Below, in pieces: positions 6,701 to 14,900 of a DNA stretch of 32,995 nt. Under the pieces are notes generated by a model. It ran no database searches and was not told the origin of the DNA. It was given only the letters and a program-made list of their open reading frames with translations. Source of the DNA: CAYHKY01 sp964357355 (GTDB lineage: Bacteria > Patescibacteriota > Microgenomatia > UBA10105); the NCBI GenBank assembly GCA_964357355.1, contig CAYHKY010000004.1, positions 1 through 32,995 on the forward strand. Reading direction: 5' to 3'. Every line of letters starts with the position of its first letter. Position 1 is the first letter of the stretch. Both the position numbers and the translations under genes were made by a program.

Positions 6701-8450
6701 CATTCTTGCCCGGCATTACCTGTCACCTCTTGAATCCGGCCAGTACGCACTCATCTCACTTGTCGGCAAAATGGTATATTTCGCGACCACCTTGTTTTCC
6801 CAATTTATAAATCCTTTGGTAAGCAGAGCAGAAGGCGAAGGAAAAGGAACCGAGCACACTTTTTACCGGCTGCTCACTATCGTAACGCTTTCGGCAACGG
6901 CTGCCTTTTTCCTGGTCGGTTTCTTTAGTGACATTACGGTGCCAGTTCTTTTCGGACCTCGTACCCATGAAATCTTAAATTATTTACCGATGTACGCGCT
7001 CTCAATGGTATATTTTTCACTTGCGACATCCATCACCGGATATCACCAGGCAAAACGGCAATACTTACCTACCATATCAAGCTTCATCCTGACGCTGGTT
7101 CCGGTCTTCTTCCTAATGTCAATTCACGCCAGGATTGAACAATTTGTACAAATAATGACAGCCTCGAGCGCCCTTTTGTTTGTAAACGCGTTTATCGTAC
7201 ATATTTTTTATCAGCCGATAAGTGCTTTCGTCGCAGATATAAAGGACCTTTTCGGACTATCCAGAGAAAGTCCAGATCTCAAACGCCAGATTCCGGCAGA
7301 ACTGCGCATACTTATTTTTAACTGGCGTGACACCAGGCATAAATGGGCCGGAGGAGCTGAGAGTTATTTGCATAAAATTGCCAAACAGTTGGTTCTTAAA
7401 GGACATAAAGTTACCGTATTTTGCGGAAATGACAGATTGAATCCCCGTAATGAAGTAGTTGACGGAGTGCAGATCGTCCGCCGGGGAGGGTTTTATACCG
7501 TATATCTTTGGGCTTTTCTATATTATATGCTCAAATTTAGGGGATTATTTGACGTGGTCATCGACAGTGAAAACGGAGTTCCTTTCTTCACGCCTCTTTA
7601 CGTAGAAAAGCCGGTATTCCTCTTAATCCACCACATACACCAGGAAGTTTTTCAAAAACATCTGAGATTCCCTTTTTCACAAATCGCCCGGTTCGTCGAA
7701 TCAAAACTTATGCCGCTTGTATACCGTAATCGCAAAATTATTACCGTTTCCTCCTCTTCAAAAGAGGAAATTGTAGATTTGGGACTGGGTAAATCTGAAC
7801 ATATCGACATCATCAATCCGGGATTGGATTTAGAAGAATTTGTAGAAGTAAGAAAAACAGCCCATCCGCAACTGACTTATCTCGGACGGTTGAAGCCTTA
7901 CAAGAATATTGATGTTTTACTACGTGCGTATGCAAAAATCATACCGGATTTCCCATCTGCCAAACTCGTCATCGCCGGTGAAGGTGAATCGTTTGACATG
8001 CTCAAAGAGTTATCTACAAAACTTAAAATAGATACTAATACCGTGTTTACCGGACGAGTCAGTGAGGATGAAAAACGGCAAATTCTTGGAGCTTCGTGGG
8101 CACTTGTTCAACCCTCGTCAATCGAAGGGTGGGGTCTAACTGTGATTGAAGCTAATGCAGCGGGCACTCCGGTTGTTGCCTCAGATGTTTCCGGATTACG
8201 GGATTCGGTGGTAAATGGAATTACCGGAATCCTTGTGACACCCCAAAATGACCAGCTTTTAACAAATGCAATTTTGGATATGATCCAAAAACGGACGCTC
8301 AGAACGACTCTCTCAAAAAATGCGATGGAATGGGCGCGGGGATTTAGTTGGGCTTCTAGTGCCGATAAATTCCGAGGGATTATAGTGAAAGCTTTGATTA
8401 GGCAAAATCTCATGCCCTTGGCCGGAAAAATTGCATTTATAAAGAAATAA
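3777..8450 (+). CDS. GT2-GT2-flippase-GT4 four-module fusion
   Basis: This 1557-residue membrane protein appears to join four enzymes. (1) Residues 1-215 are a GT2 of the dolichol-phosphate-mannose-synthase/ArnC type: VDDHS (40-44), DAD (92-94), QSG (151-153), RNGKSK (201-206). Two TM helices (about 269-313) follow. (2) Residues 345-590 are a second, cellulose-synthase-like GT2: EADD (383-386), DAED (435-438), TED (528-530), QRSRW (565-569), then three or four TM helices to about 697. (3) Residues 740-1150 hold about 12 TM helices resembling an MOP-superfamily/Wzx polysaccharide flippase. (4) Residues 1176-1540 are a GT4 (GT-B fold): AGGAE (1191-1195), GRLKPYKN (1370-1377), EGWGLTVIE (1450-1458). 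All key residues expected for each module are present and the frame is uninterrupted. Inferred role: assembly and translocation of a lipid-linked glycan in one polypeptide. The start at 3777 follows a good promoter. It heads an operon of further glycosyltransferases. Confidence 0.85.
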   Translation: MAKLDVIIPVKNEAHNLAELVYRTSLALNKAEVTFRLIFVDDHSIDQTENLLNTLKDKYPIIYHKKIGKPGKAYSIIEGAKLAETEFVVMLDADLQYPPEAIPKMFAETEHFGVVVGNRLSYKGSLIRKMSSRLNAFLFGRMLFGLRVDVQSGLKIFRRDIIDNLDHRFLNPWSFDIPLLVTARELGLTIGAIPIQFEGRRNGKSKISFFRTAHQIATSALGMKFFRKRFYHIKSSKTINMLGAGIAFKRKRYITHSTLSHNKSALETFTFMQLFVLMLVTGFALGNLILQPIMTLSVIVAILSAIYFLDAVFNAIVTFKSLHFPPEIAVSQEEILKLETKILPTYTILCPLYREAHVLPQFLSAINEIDWPKHRLDVLLLLEADDQETISAVFNMQLPDYLRTLIVPDSRPKTKPKALNFGLAHAKGKFTVIYDAEDRPDPLQLKKAYLGFGKLPANVACLQAKLNYFNPHQNLLTRLFTAEYSLWFDVILPGLQSIDTAIPLGGTSNHFRTETLKQLLGWDAFNVTEDADLGARLFADGYKTAIFDSTTLEEANSSLSNWIRQRSRWIKGYFQTYLVHTRHPLTLWRKYGIHAFIFQLVIGLRISFMLINPILWVATISYFVFYRHVGPFIESLYPAGVFYMAAISLVFGNFLYLYSYMIGTAKREHWTVVKYVFLIPIYWLMVSVAAVVAFVQLFTKPHYWEKTHHGLDLGKHFTKDADIAHARRQLSLGARVGGKKLNYASLIAGGSILVLANGLVNIINFVNSAYLGRTLTLEEFGLVTTFGGFLQVASVFIVAFGSTMTHRSAYLLGKFGKPIREFLIRSQKIALRAALIVTGVWLMTLPYLKPYFNTQSFMPFLLFTPVWLVGTIAAVINGFLFGNLYFMALAGIVVIEALIKLGLAVIFTLSGNGSLVYASIPISMSVATILSLLVLRSVPLQSVSEKPEQTRFPRKFFGVAVLNRVTAALFLSLDVILARHYLSPLESGQYALISLVGKMVYFATTLFSQFINPLVSRAEGEGKGTEHTFYRLLTIVTLSATAAFFLVGFFSDITVPVLFGPRTHEILNYLPMYALSMVYFSLATSITGYHQAKRQYLPTISSFILTLVPVFFLMSIHARIEQFVQIMTASSALLFVNAFIVHIFYQPISAFVADIKDLFGLSRESPDLKRQIPAELRILIFNWRDTRHKWAGGAESYLHKIAKQLVLKGHKVTVFCGNDRLNPRNEVVDGVQIVRRGGFYTVYLWAFLYYMLKFRGLFDVVIDSENGVPFFTPLYVEKPVFLLIHHIHQEVFQKHLRFPFSQIARFVESKLMPLVYRNRKIITVSSSSKEEIVDLGLGKSEHIDIINPGLDLEEFVEVRKTAHPQLTYLGRLKPYKNIDVLLRAYAKIIPDFPSAKLVIAGEGESFDMLKELSTKLKIDTNTVFTGRVSEDEKRQILGASWALVQPSSIEGWGLTVIEANAAGTPVVASDVSGLRDSVVNGITGILVTPQNDQLLTNAILDMIQKRTLRTTLSKNAMEWARGFSWASSADKFRGIIVKALIRQNLMPLAGKIAFIKK

Positions 8451-8454
8451 ATAT

Positions 8455-9459
8455 ATGTACTTAACTACTGAAATTCTAAAAAAATCAATAAATCAAATTT
8501 CTGACAGATTATTGCTGGGGGAAAAGCCCAAATTGCAGTGTGCCAGTCTCTTTGAATTATTTTGGGGGTGTCTGGTTTCAGTTGGACAAAGACTTTTCGG
8601 ATCACCTAAGATCATTATGCCAAGACGTTGTATAGCGGATTACCGACTGGTCAATCCAATTACAAAAATCAACCAACCCACTAATTTTTCAATAGGAATG
8701 TACGCCAAAAATGGTAAAAAGTTCTTTATAAAAACCTGGACGGGTAGGCTGAAAAATATGGAATATAATACCCTTATCAATGAATACGTGCTTTCTACCT
8801 TTATTAAGGGCAGACTGAAAAATCTGCATAAACATATCAAAATTAAAATACCAACTCCGGTAGAACATATTTCTACGAAAAGCTCATTTTCAGTTGTTTA
8901 CGAGTATATCAGTGGTCCGTCTCTGGCCGATCTACAACTTTCACAGCAGATTAAAGTATTGACCCGGACACTCTCGGAATTCAAGATTCTGACCAAATCT
9001 ATGACCAAAGAAGAATTGAATAGTTTTCCTAAACGATCAAAATTATTCTATCTTTTGGCACTCCCAATACATGTTCTGATTTCAACACTACATGATTTTG
9101 AGCTCCTGCCGTACGTTTTAGTTGAAGCAGCCCGGTCTCTTCGACTGTATCCATCCTTGAAAAAAACGCCGTTGACACTAGCTCATCGGGATCTGATACC
9201 CGAAAATATCATATTACATAAGGAACATCCTTACCTCATAGACTGCGGGTCTTTTGTTTTGACTCATCCGGACTACGACTTGGCCTATCTGGCCGTAAGG
9301 CCTCTTTCTACAGAATTATACTTGATGATTTCCCGGCAGACTTCGCATTATGTGCGTAAGTTTTTTAAGGCCTTTATAAACGTGCAGTTTGCCCAAGCTC
9401 ATCAGTTTGAACGGAAGATGTATATAAGTACAATCGGAGGTTTTAATTATGCAAAATAA
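8455..9459 (+). CDS. Kinase-fold (APH-like) phosphotransferase
   Basis: This 334-residue protein has the marks of a protein-kinase/aminoglycoside-phosphotransferase fold. A candidate ATP-binding lysine is K93 (FFIKTW). The catalytic loop is H244-R245-D246 with N251, and the metal-binding D263-C264-G265 replaces the usual DFG. A hydrophobic stretch near 200-225 may associate with the membrane. It begins 4 bp after the giant fusion and overlaps the next GT2 gene by 11 bp, so it belongs to the glycan operon. By analogy with LPS core kinases such as WaaP it may phosphorylate a sugar or lipid carrier, but the substrate is unknown. The Shine-Dalgarno of the following gene lies inside its last codons. 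Confidence 0.65.
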   Translation: MYLTTEILKKSINQISDRLLLGEKPKLQCASLFELFWGCLVSVGQRLFGSPKIIMPRRCIADYRLVNPITKINQPTNFSIGMYAKNGKKFFIKTWTGRLKNMEYNTLINEYVLSTFIKGRLKNLHKHIKIKIPTPVEHISTKSSFSVVYEYISGPSLADLQLSQQIKVLTRTLSEFKILTKSMTKEELNSFPKRSKLFYLLALPIHVLISTLHDFELLPYVLVEAARSLRLYPSLKKTPLTLAHRDLIPENIILHKEHPYLIDCGSFVLTHPDYDLAYLAVRPLSTELYLMISRQTSHYVRKFFKAFINVQFAQAHQFERKMYISTIGGFNYAK

Positions 9460-10366
9460 TAGAACTACGGTCACGATCGGAATACCGGTTCATAACGAGG
9501 CGAAAAATATTAAGTATCTAATAAAATCAATTATGCGGCAAAAAGGCATATCTTTTAAAATCCAAAAAATAATCGTTGCCTGTGACGGTTGTACGGATAA
9601 CACTGTCGAAAAAGTGAACAGTCTGCACTCAAAGCATATTCCTATTACAATTTTGGAAGATGATAAGCGTTTAGGAAAGATGGACCGCCTCAACCAGATT
9701 TACGCATTAAATACCAGCGAAATATTGATCACGCTTGATGCGGACCTCGTGCTCTTAGGTAATAATGCGATTCAAAATGTTCTCATGGCATTTGCCGATC
9801 CGAATGTTGTAATTGCTGTCTTTCATCAGGAACCTATACCGTCAGACTCATTTTTCGGGAATGTTTTTCGAGCATCTGATCTGTTTTGGATTGAAACGCG
9901 AAAATATTTAAATTATGGAGACCATATACAAAATTTACAAGGTTCGGCAACCGCAATGCGCAAAATTGTGGCTGATCACGTCCACTATCCGTCATGGCTT
10001 AATACCGATGCCGAATATCTTTATGTAAAGGCAAAAAAATTAGGAAAATTTAAATATGCATATGATGCTAAAGCTGCTTATAGAGCGCCGGATACATTTA
10101 ATGACTTTTGGTCTATCGGAAGCCGTGCGATTTTCTATCGAAAAAAACCACTAGAAGTAATTGAAGATAAAAATAATAAAACTTTTAAAATTCCGTGGAA
10201 GTATAAAATAATGGGAATTGCGCGTACTTTTTGGAAATTTCCTTTGTACACCACGTTTGCACTATTTTTTAATGTGCTGGTCCGACTTTTACCCAAGAAA
10301 AATCAAGAAGTCAAATCAAAAACCTGGGAAATGGCGCAATCTGCCAGGAAGGCGATCAAAATATGA
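9449..10366 (+). CDS. Family 2 glycosyltransferase
   Basis: This 305-residue GT-A fold protein has a nucleotide-sugar start TIGIPVHNEAKNI, then VACDGCTDNT, and the metal-binding LDADL near residue 98. A C-terminal amphipathic or hydrophobic segment (about 255-285) may dock it on the membrane. It overlaps the kinase-like gene by 11 bp and has a clear GGAGG ribosome site, which supports the ATG at 9449. It is a paralogue of the genes at 10363, 16207, 17120 and 18040. Donor and acceptor are unknown. Confidence 0.85.
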   Translation: MQNNRTTVTIGIPVHNEAKNIKYLIKSIMRQKGISFKIQKIIVACDGCTDNTVEKVNSLHSKHIPITILEDDKRLGKMDRLNQIYALNTSEILITLDADLVLLGNNAIQNVLMAFADPNVVIAVFHQEPIPSDSFFGNVFRASDLFWIETRKYLNYGDHIQNLQGSATAMRKIVADHVHYPSWLNTDAEYLYVKAKKLGKFKYAYDAKAAYRAPDTFNDFWSIGSRAIFYRKKPLEVIEDKNNKTFKIPWKYKIMGIARTFWKFPLYTTFALFFNVLVRLLPKKNQEVKSKTWEMAQSARKAIKI

Positions 10367-11268
10367 AAAAACTATCCCAGACGCTCACTATCACGGTTGG
10401 CATACCTACCTGTTATGGCGGAAAATCATTGGTCAGAGTCGTCAAGAGTATTCGCGCGTCTAAAAAGATTGCACCTTTTACTTTTTTCGTGGTAGCTGAC
10501 AGTACCCCAATTCCCATTTCGATAAAAAATCAACTTCAAGGCCTGGGCGTTAAATTAACAGAAAATTCGACTCCAGCGAGTCAAATAATTAAAGTCAAAC
10601 AAATGATCACCCAAACGACGAGTGATATATTCGTTTTTACCCAGGATGATGTCCGGTTTGACCCGGAAGCTCTTTACGAGATAAAAAAAATATTTGTCCA
10701 AAACCCTTCGATCACCATGGTTGGAGCAAAAATACTTCCGGAACCGCCAACTTCTTATTTCGAACGGATTATATGCGTCGGATTGTCAATTGTTTCCGAT
10801 ATCGCTTCTGGGTGGAACGGCGGAAACAATTATCTTGCTGCAAACGGCCGCTGCCTGGCATTTCGAGTTTCCCATTTACGAAAAATGGATATTCCCGACA
10901 AACTGGTAAATACCGATGCTTACCTTTTTTTCGAAAATGCACGAAAGGGCGGATACTTTGCGGTAGCGGAAAATGCTATAGTATATAATCCAAACCCAAC
11001 ATCATTCTCCGAACAGCTTCGGCAAACAGAACGCTTCCTATATTCTAAACGTGAGCTTTCACTGCATTTTAACCATACGATCGATTCTCAATACCAAATT
11101 CCCAGGTTGTTGTTTATACATACAATGCTCAAATTGTTTTTTGCCAGTCCCATAATGTTTTGCCTTTATCTAGGGATTTATTTCCTGGGAAATTTAAAAA
11201 TTGTATTTTTTCCTAAAGATTTGACACCGATGTGGAAGGTCAATATATCAACTAAACTCGATACTTAA
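10363..11268 (+). CDS. Family 2 glycosyltransferase
   Basis: This 301-residue GT2-type protein begins ITVGIPTCYGG. The DxD position is occupied by TQDDVRFD. A conserved NTDAYLFFE segment (middle of the protein) parallels NTDAEYLY in the preceding gene, marking them as paralogues, and a C-terminal hydrophobic helix is present. It overlaps the upstream gene by ATGA, indicating translational coupling. The donor-binding N-terminus is more divergent than in its neighbour (VVADSTP instead of CDGCTDNT), so its donor may differ or activity may be reduced. Confidence 0.78.
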   Translation: MKKLSQTLTITVGIPTCYGGKSLVRVVKSIRASKKIAPFTFFVVADSTPIPISIKNQLQGLGVKLTENSTPASQIIKVKQMITQTTSDIFVFTQDDVRFDPEALYEIKKIFVQNPSITMVGAKILPEPPTSYFERIICVGLSIVSDIASGWNGGNNYLAANGRCLAFRVSHLRKMDIPDKLVNTDAYLFFENARKGGYFAVAENAIVYNPNPTSFSEQLRQTERFLYSKRELSLHFNHTIDSQYQIPRLLFIHTMLKLFFASPIMFCLYLGIYFLGNLKIVFFPKDLTPMWKVNISTKLDT

Positions 11269-11273
11269 ATAAC

Positions 11274-12419
11274 ATGAAAATTATATATTTTGGGTCTATA
11301 GATAAAAATTTCACTAACAATCAGATTTTTTGGCGCGGATTCACCCAAAATCAGGTGGATATCGTGGATTTGGTTGTGAATACGCCAATTACTCCGCTCA
11401 ACTATGTTGAAGACACAAACGTCAGATCGTTAATTAAAAGAGTAATAAATAAGTTTGCAGTCCTTCCGCTCGTTTTCAAAAAATGGCATGACATGAAGGG
11501 GGCAAACGCAGTGTTTGTAGGCTACCCAGGGCATTTTGACATTCCGCTTGCCTATATCGTTTCCAGAATACTGGGAATTCCATTGGTTTTTTATCCGGTA
11601 CTTATCCTGTCTGTGACTTTTCGCGACGATATCAAATTATTTACCGGTCCTTCATGGAAACTAATTTTCTTAACCCAATTTGAACGGATGATGTACCGAC
11701 TCTGCGACCTCATCATTGCCGACGGTCCGTTTCAACTTAACACATTTAATACAGAATTTGGCGTACCTTCAAAAAAACTTCATTATGTCTATACGGGAGC
11801 AAATGACGCGCTTTATCAATATGCACCGATCAATGACCTGAAATCCCCTTTTAATGTAGTTTATTACGGTATGTATACACCACTGCACGGCGTTGAATAT
11901 ATCCTCAAAGCAGCCAAAATATTAATAAATCATCCGAAAATCGTATTTCAGATGGTCGGCAACGGTAAGATTTATAAAGAAATGCGTCAATTGGCTAAAG
12001 ATTTACAAGTAGTCAATGTACAGTTCTATCCTGGTATCCGCGAATCTCAGGCAAAACCTCTGCTTGCTAAAGCATGGGTGTTTTTGGGTCTTTTTGCAGA
12101 CTCACCGTCAGTGAAACGGCAAATTGCTAATAAAGTATTCCAAGGTATGGCGATGGGTAAAACTGTTATCACGGCAGATACTCCAATTATCAGGACAGCC
12201 TTAAAACCAAATAAAAATGTTAGTCTTGTCCCAGCAGCTAGCCCTCAGGCACTGGCTAATGCCATTTTAAAGCTGCAACAAAATCGCTATTTGGCTCAAA
12301 GTATTGGTAAAGTAGCCAGGCTGACTTTTGAGCAGGAATTTACTCCTAAAATAGTCACCGGAAAAATAATCCAAATAATTAAGGCTTATAATACGAATAA
12401 GAGGTTTGCTAGCAGCTAA
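11274..12419 (+). CDS. Family 4 glycosyltransferase (GT-B)
   Basis: This 381-residue protein has a GT-B architecture. Its N-terminal Rossmann domain starts MKIIYFGS. The C-terminal domain contains YYGMYTPLHGVEYILKAAKIL and NKVFQGMAMGKTVITADTP, matching the donor-site loop of GT4 enzymes. The canonical EGFGL motif is replaced by SPSVKRQIANKVFQ, as in some GT4 subgroups. It is the last gene of the first glycan operon, 5 bp after the preceding GT2. No terminator is visible after it, but a new promoter starts immediately downstream. Confidence 0.8.
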   Translation: MKIIYFGSIDKNFTNNQIFWRGFTQNQVDIVDLVVNTPITPLNYVEDTNVRSLIKRVINKFAVLPLVFKKWHDMKGANAVFVGYPGHFDIPLAYIVSRILGIPLVFYPVLILSVTFRDDIKLFTGPSWKLIFLTQFERMMYRLCDLIIADGPFQLNTFNTEFGVPSKKLHYVYTGANDALYQYAPINDLKSPFNVVYYGMYTPLHGVEYILKAAKILINHPKIVFQMVGNGKIYKEMRQLAKDLQVVNVQFYPGIRESQAKPLLAKAWVFLGLFADSPSVKRQIANKVFQGMAMGKTVITADTPIIRTALKPNKNVSLVPAASPQALANAILKLQQNRYLAQSIGKVARLTFEQEFTPKIVTGKIIQIIKAYNTNKRFASS

Positions 12420-12448
12420 TTGACGTATAAAATTAAATAACCTATAAT
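12420..12448 (+). promoter_or_regulatory. Promoter of the CDP-sugar/glycan operon
   Basis: TTGACG (12420-12425), a 17-bp spacer and a perfect TATAAT (12443-12448) lie 9 nt before the rfbF ATG, so the mRNA is predicted to be leaderless. The -35 abuts the stop of the previous gene. Confidence 0.7.
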
Positions 12449-12457
12449 ACATTACTT

Positions 12458-13234
12458 ATGAAAACAGTTATACTCGCAGGGGGTTTTGGTACCAGGCTCT
12501 CGGAGGAAACGGGAATACGCCCCAAACCAATGGTCGAAGTCGGGGGTAAACCGATGCTCTGGCATATCATGAAAACTTATTCCCATTGGGGCATCAATGA
12601 TTTCATCATCTGTTGCGGTTATAAAAGCCATTACATCAAAGATTATTTCGCTAATTACCATCTCCAACAAGCCGATATCACTTTTGATCTGGGTACCCAT
12701 ACTCAAAAAGTACTTCGTAATGGCAGCGAAAACTGGCGGGTAACATTGATCGAAACCGGAGAAGATTCGATGACCGGCGGCAGGCTCAAACGAGTCAAAG
12801 AATACGTCGGAAATGAAACGTTCTGTTTTACTTATGGCGATGGCGTGACCGATCTCAATATCAGGAAACTGATTGAATTTCACAAGGCTCAAAAAGCAGC
12901 TGCAACTATGACCGCTGTACAACCGCCTGGTAGATTCGGCGCTTTTACCATGTCCGAAGACCAGACCAAAATCATGAGTTTCCATGAAAAACCCCGCGGG
13001 GATGGTGCGTGGATAAACGGCGGTTACTTCGTATTGGAACCTGTCGTATTTGACTACATTGAAGGGGATGCGTCAGTGTGGGAACAAGAACCGCTGAAAA
13101 ATTTAGCACATGCGGGAAAACTGGCAGCATACAAACATAGCGGGTATTGGCAAAATATGGATACTTTAAGGGATAAAATGTCGCTGGATAAATTGTGGAA
13201 TGAAAATAAAGCCCTTTGGAAAGTTTGGAAGTAA
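12458..13234 (+). CDS. rfbF: Glucose-1-phosphate cytidylyltransferase
   Basis: This protein converts glucose-1-phosphate and CTP to CDP-glucose, the entry to CDP-linked deoxy and branched sugars of surface glycans. At 258 residues it matches the usual RfbF length. The nucleotidyltransferase signature LAGGFGTRL (6-14), RPKPM with K23, and the metal-binding YGDGVTD (GDG 127-129) are present, as are the RfbF-typical NGGYFVLEP and GYWQNMDT. It opens the second glycan operon from a consensus leaderless promoter. A CDP-sugar SDR, an epimerase and an oxidoreductase follow. Confidence 0.92.
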   Translation: MKTVILAGGFGTRLSEETGIRPKPMVEVGGKPMLWHIMKTYSHWGINDFIICCGYKSHYIKDYFANYHLQQADITFDLGTHTQKVLRNGSENWRVTLIETGEDSMTGGRLKRVKEYVGNETFCFTYGDGVTDLNIRKLIEFHKAQKAAATMTAVQPPGRFGAFTMSEDQTKIMSFHEKPRGDGAWINGGYFVLEPVVFDYIEGDASVWEQEPLKNLAHAGKLAAYKHSGYWQNMDTLRDKMSLDKLWNENKALWKVWK

Positions 13235-13246
13235 CACGGCAGTGTC

Positions 13247-13268
13247 ATCCCGGTCTTTGAGCCGGGAT
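13247..13268 (+). repeat. Intergenic palindrome between rfbF and the SDR gene
   Basis: ATCCCGG (13247-13253) and CCGGGAT (13262-13268) form a 7-bp stem with an 8-nt loop. This is a short dispersed palindrome of the kind that often sits between genes. No T-tract follows, so it is not a convincing terminator, and the operon probably continues through it. Confidence 0.5.
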
Positions 13269-13279
13269 CAATTTAAACT

Positions 13280-14299
13280 ATGAAAATTCTTGTCACCGGT
13301 AACGAAGGATATATCGGAACAATTCTCGCACAGAAGTTGGTAAATGCAGGTTTTGAGGTGGCCGGATATGACACGGGCTATTATAACGCCGGGTGGCTTT
13401 ATGACGGCGTCAATAAATTAACCCAGGTGATCAAAAAGGACATACGGGACGTAACTCTTCCGGACCTAATTGGTTTTGATGTGATAGTCCATCTGGCTGA
13501 ACTTTCCAATGATCCCCTGGGCCAGAATGATCCTGGGCTAACGTTTGAAATAAATCACCATGGGACAGTCAAACTGATTGATACAGCCAAAAAAGCCGGA
13601 GTTGCCCGTTTTATTTATTTTTCCTCATGCTCAGTGTACGGAGCATCCGACCAATATGTTGACGAAACCTCCCCCACACATCCCCTAACCGCTTATGCCA
13701 AATGCAAAGTTCTGAACGAAAACTACCTCTTATCAGCAGCAGACGACTCGTTTTCACCGCTTATTTTTCGCAATTCTACAGTTTATGGTGCTTCACCCAA
13801 AATGAGATTTGACCTGGTAGTAAATAACCTGGCCGCACTTGCTTATACAACCGGTGAGATCAAAATGGATTCTGACGGTACGCCTTGGAGACCTCTGGTT
13901 CATGTCAAAGACGTATCAAATGCAACTATCTTAGCCTTGAATTCCCCAATAAACCTAATTCATAAACAAATAATTAATATCGGAAATAACCGGAGTAATT
14001 ACCAAATAAAAGAACTGGCGGAAATCATATCTCATGTTTTTCCGGGTTGCAAAGTAAGTCTAAATCCCAACGGCGCGGATAAGCGAAACTACAAAGTCCG
14101 TTTTGACAAAATTTCTCAAGTTTTGCCGGATTTTAGTTGTAGTTGGGATGTGGAAAAAGGAGCGCGTGAACTGAAAACAATATTTGAAAATGTCAAACTC
14201 ACAAAAGAGGACTTTACATCTGGAAAGTATATCCGCTTAAAAGCCATTTCCCAACTGCAGAAAGCGGGCAAACTCGATACTTTTTTACACTGGAGATAA
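13280..14299 (+). CDS. NAD-dependent epimerase/dehydratase (extended SDR)
   Basis: This 339-residue extended SDR acts on nucleotide sugars. NAD-binding GxxGxxG is VTGNEGYIG (G7, G10, G13). The catalytic triad is apparent as S115-S118 (YFSSCSVYG) and Y139-x3-K143 (AYAKCK). It follows rfbF by 45 bp and precedes the 3,5-epimerase by 2 bp, so CDP-glucose or a derivative is the likely substrate. It may serve as the 4,6-dehydratase or as a later 4-reductase/epimerase. It is somewhat shorter than classical CDP-glucose 4,6-dehydratase (RfbG), and no second SDR is present in the operon, so its exact step is open. Confidence 0.82.
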   Translation: MKILVTGNEGYIGTILAQKLVNAGFEVAGYDTGYYNAGWLYDGVNKLTQVIKKDIRDVTLPDLIGFDVIVHLAELSNDPLGQNDPGLTFEINHHGTVKLIDTAKKAGVARFIYFSSCSVYGASDQYVDETSPTHPLTAYAKCKVLNENYLLSAADDSFSPLIFRNSTVYGASPKMRFDLVVNNLAALAYTTGEIKMDSDGTPWRPLVHVKDVSNATILALNSPINLIHKQIINIGNNRSNYQIKELAEIISHVFPGCKVSLNPNGADKRNYKVRFDKISQVLPDFSCSWDVEKGARELKTIFENVKLTKEDFTSGKYIRLKAISQLQKAGKLDTFLHWR

Positions 14300-14301
14300 T
14301 C

Positions 14302-14844
14302 ATGGAATTTACAAAAACGAGTCTCAATGGGGCATATTTGATTGAACTTGAAAAACGCGTGGATGAACGCGGTTTTTTTGCCCGTACCTGGTGCGCAGAT
14401 GAATTTGCCAAAGCCCAACTCAAAACCAACCTGGTACAGCAAAATATGTCATTTACTCAAAAAGCCGGCACATTAAGAGGCTTGCATTTTCAAAAGGAAC
14501 CGCATGCGGAAACTAAAGTCGTTCGTTGCACTAAGGGTAAAATATATGATGTGATTATAGATCTCAGACCGGAATCTGCTACACATAAGCAATGGTTTGG
14601 CATCGAATTATCTGCAGATAATTACAAAATGCTCTACATACCCGAAGGGTTTGCCCACGGATTTGTGACGCTGGAGGACAATTGTGAAGTCACCTACCTT
14701 GTTACTGCATTCTACACCCCCTCCGCTGACAGTGGAGTAAGATATAACGATCCGGTTTTTAACATCAAGTGGCCGGTTGAAGTGAAATACGTCTCAAAAA
14801 AAGATAAGTCGTTTCCTGATTATGTCCCGTCATTCCGGGGTTGA
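14302..14844 (+). CDS. dTDP-4-dehydrorhamnose 3,5-epimerase-like (RfbC/RmlC family)
   Basis: This 180-residue cupin of the RmlC family epimerises C3/C5 of 4-keto-6-deoxy nucleotide sugars. Catalytic residues are recognisable: H62 (LRGLHFQ), K72 (TKVVRC), Y132 (VTYLVTAFY), and FAHGF at 117-121. A GGAGA ribosome site precedes the ATG. Because the operon makes CDP-glucose, not dTDP-glucose, the substrate is probably a CDP-4-keto sugar, so I do not assign the symbol rfbC. The last residues (VPSFRG) are encoded by the beginning of a dispersed palindromic repeat, so the native C-terminus seems to have been rewritten by the repeat insertion. Confidence 0.88.
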   Translation: MEFTKTSLNGAYLIELEKRVDERGFFARTWCADEFAKAQLKTNLVQQNMSFTQKAGTLRGLHFQKEPHAETKVVRCTKGKIYDVIIDLRPESATHKQWFGIELSADNYKMLYIPEGFAHGFVTLEDNCEVTYLVTAFYTPSADSGVRYNDPVFNIKWPVEVKYVSKKDKSFPDYVPSFRG

Positions 14845-14890
14845 CTTGAAAATCTATGTAAAAGAGATTCCCGCTTTCGCGGGAATGACG
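14828..14890. repeat. Dispersed palindromic element (HSRESGN type)
   Basis: CGTCATTC (14828-14835) and GAATGACG (14883-14890) bound the element. Inside is a perfect 8-bp hairpin ATTCCCGC/GCGGGAAT with a 4-nt loop (14867-14886). The minus strand encodes the well-known chance peptide HSRESGN, a mark of this widespread intergenic repeat. It overlaps the end of the RmlC-family gene and fills the gap before the next one. Confidence 0.75.
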
Positions 14891-14900
14891 AAAGAAATTT

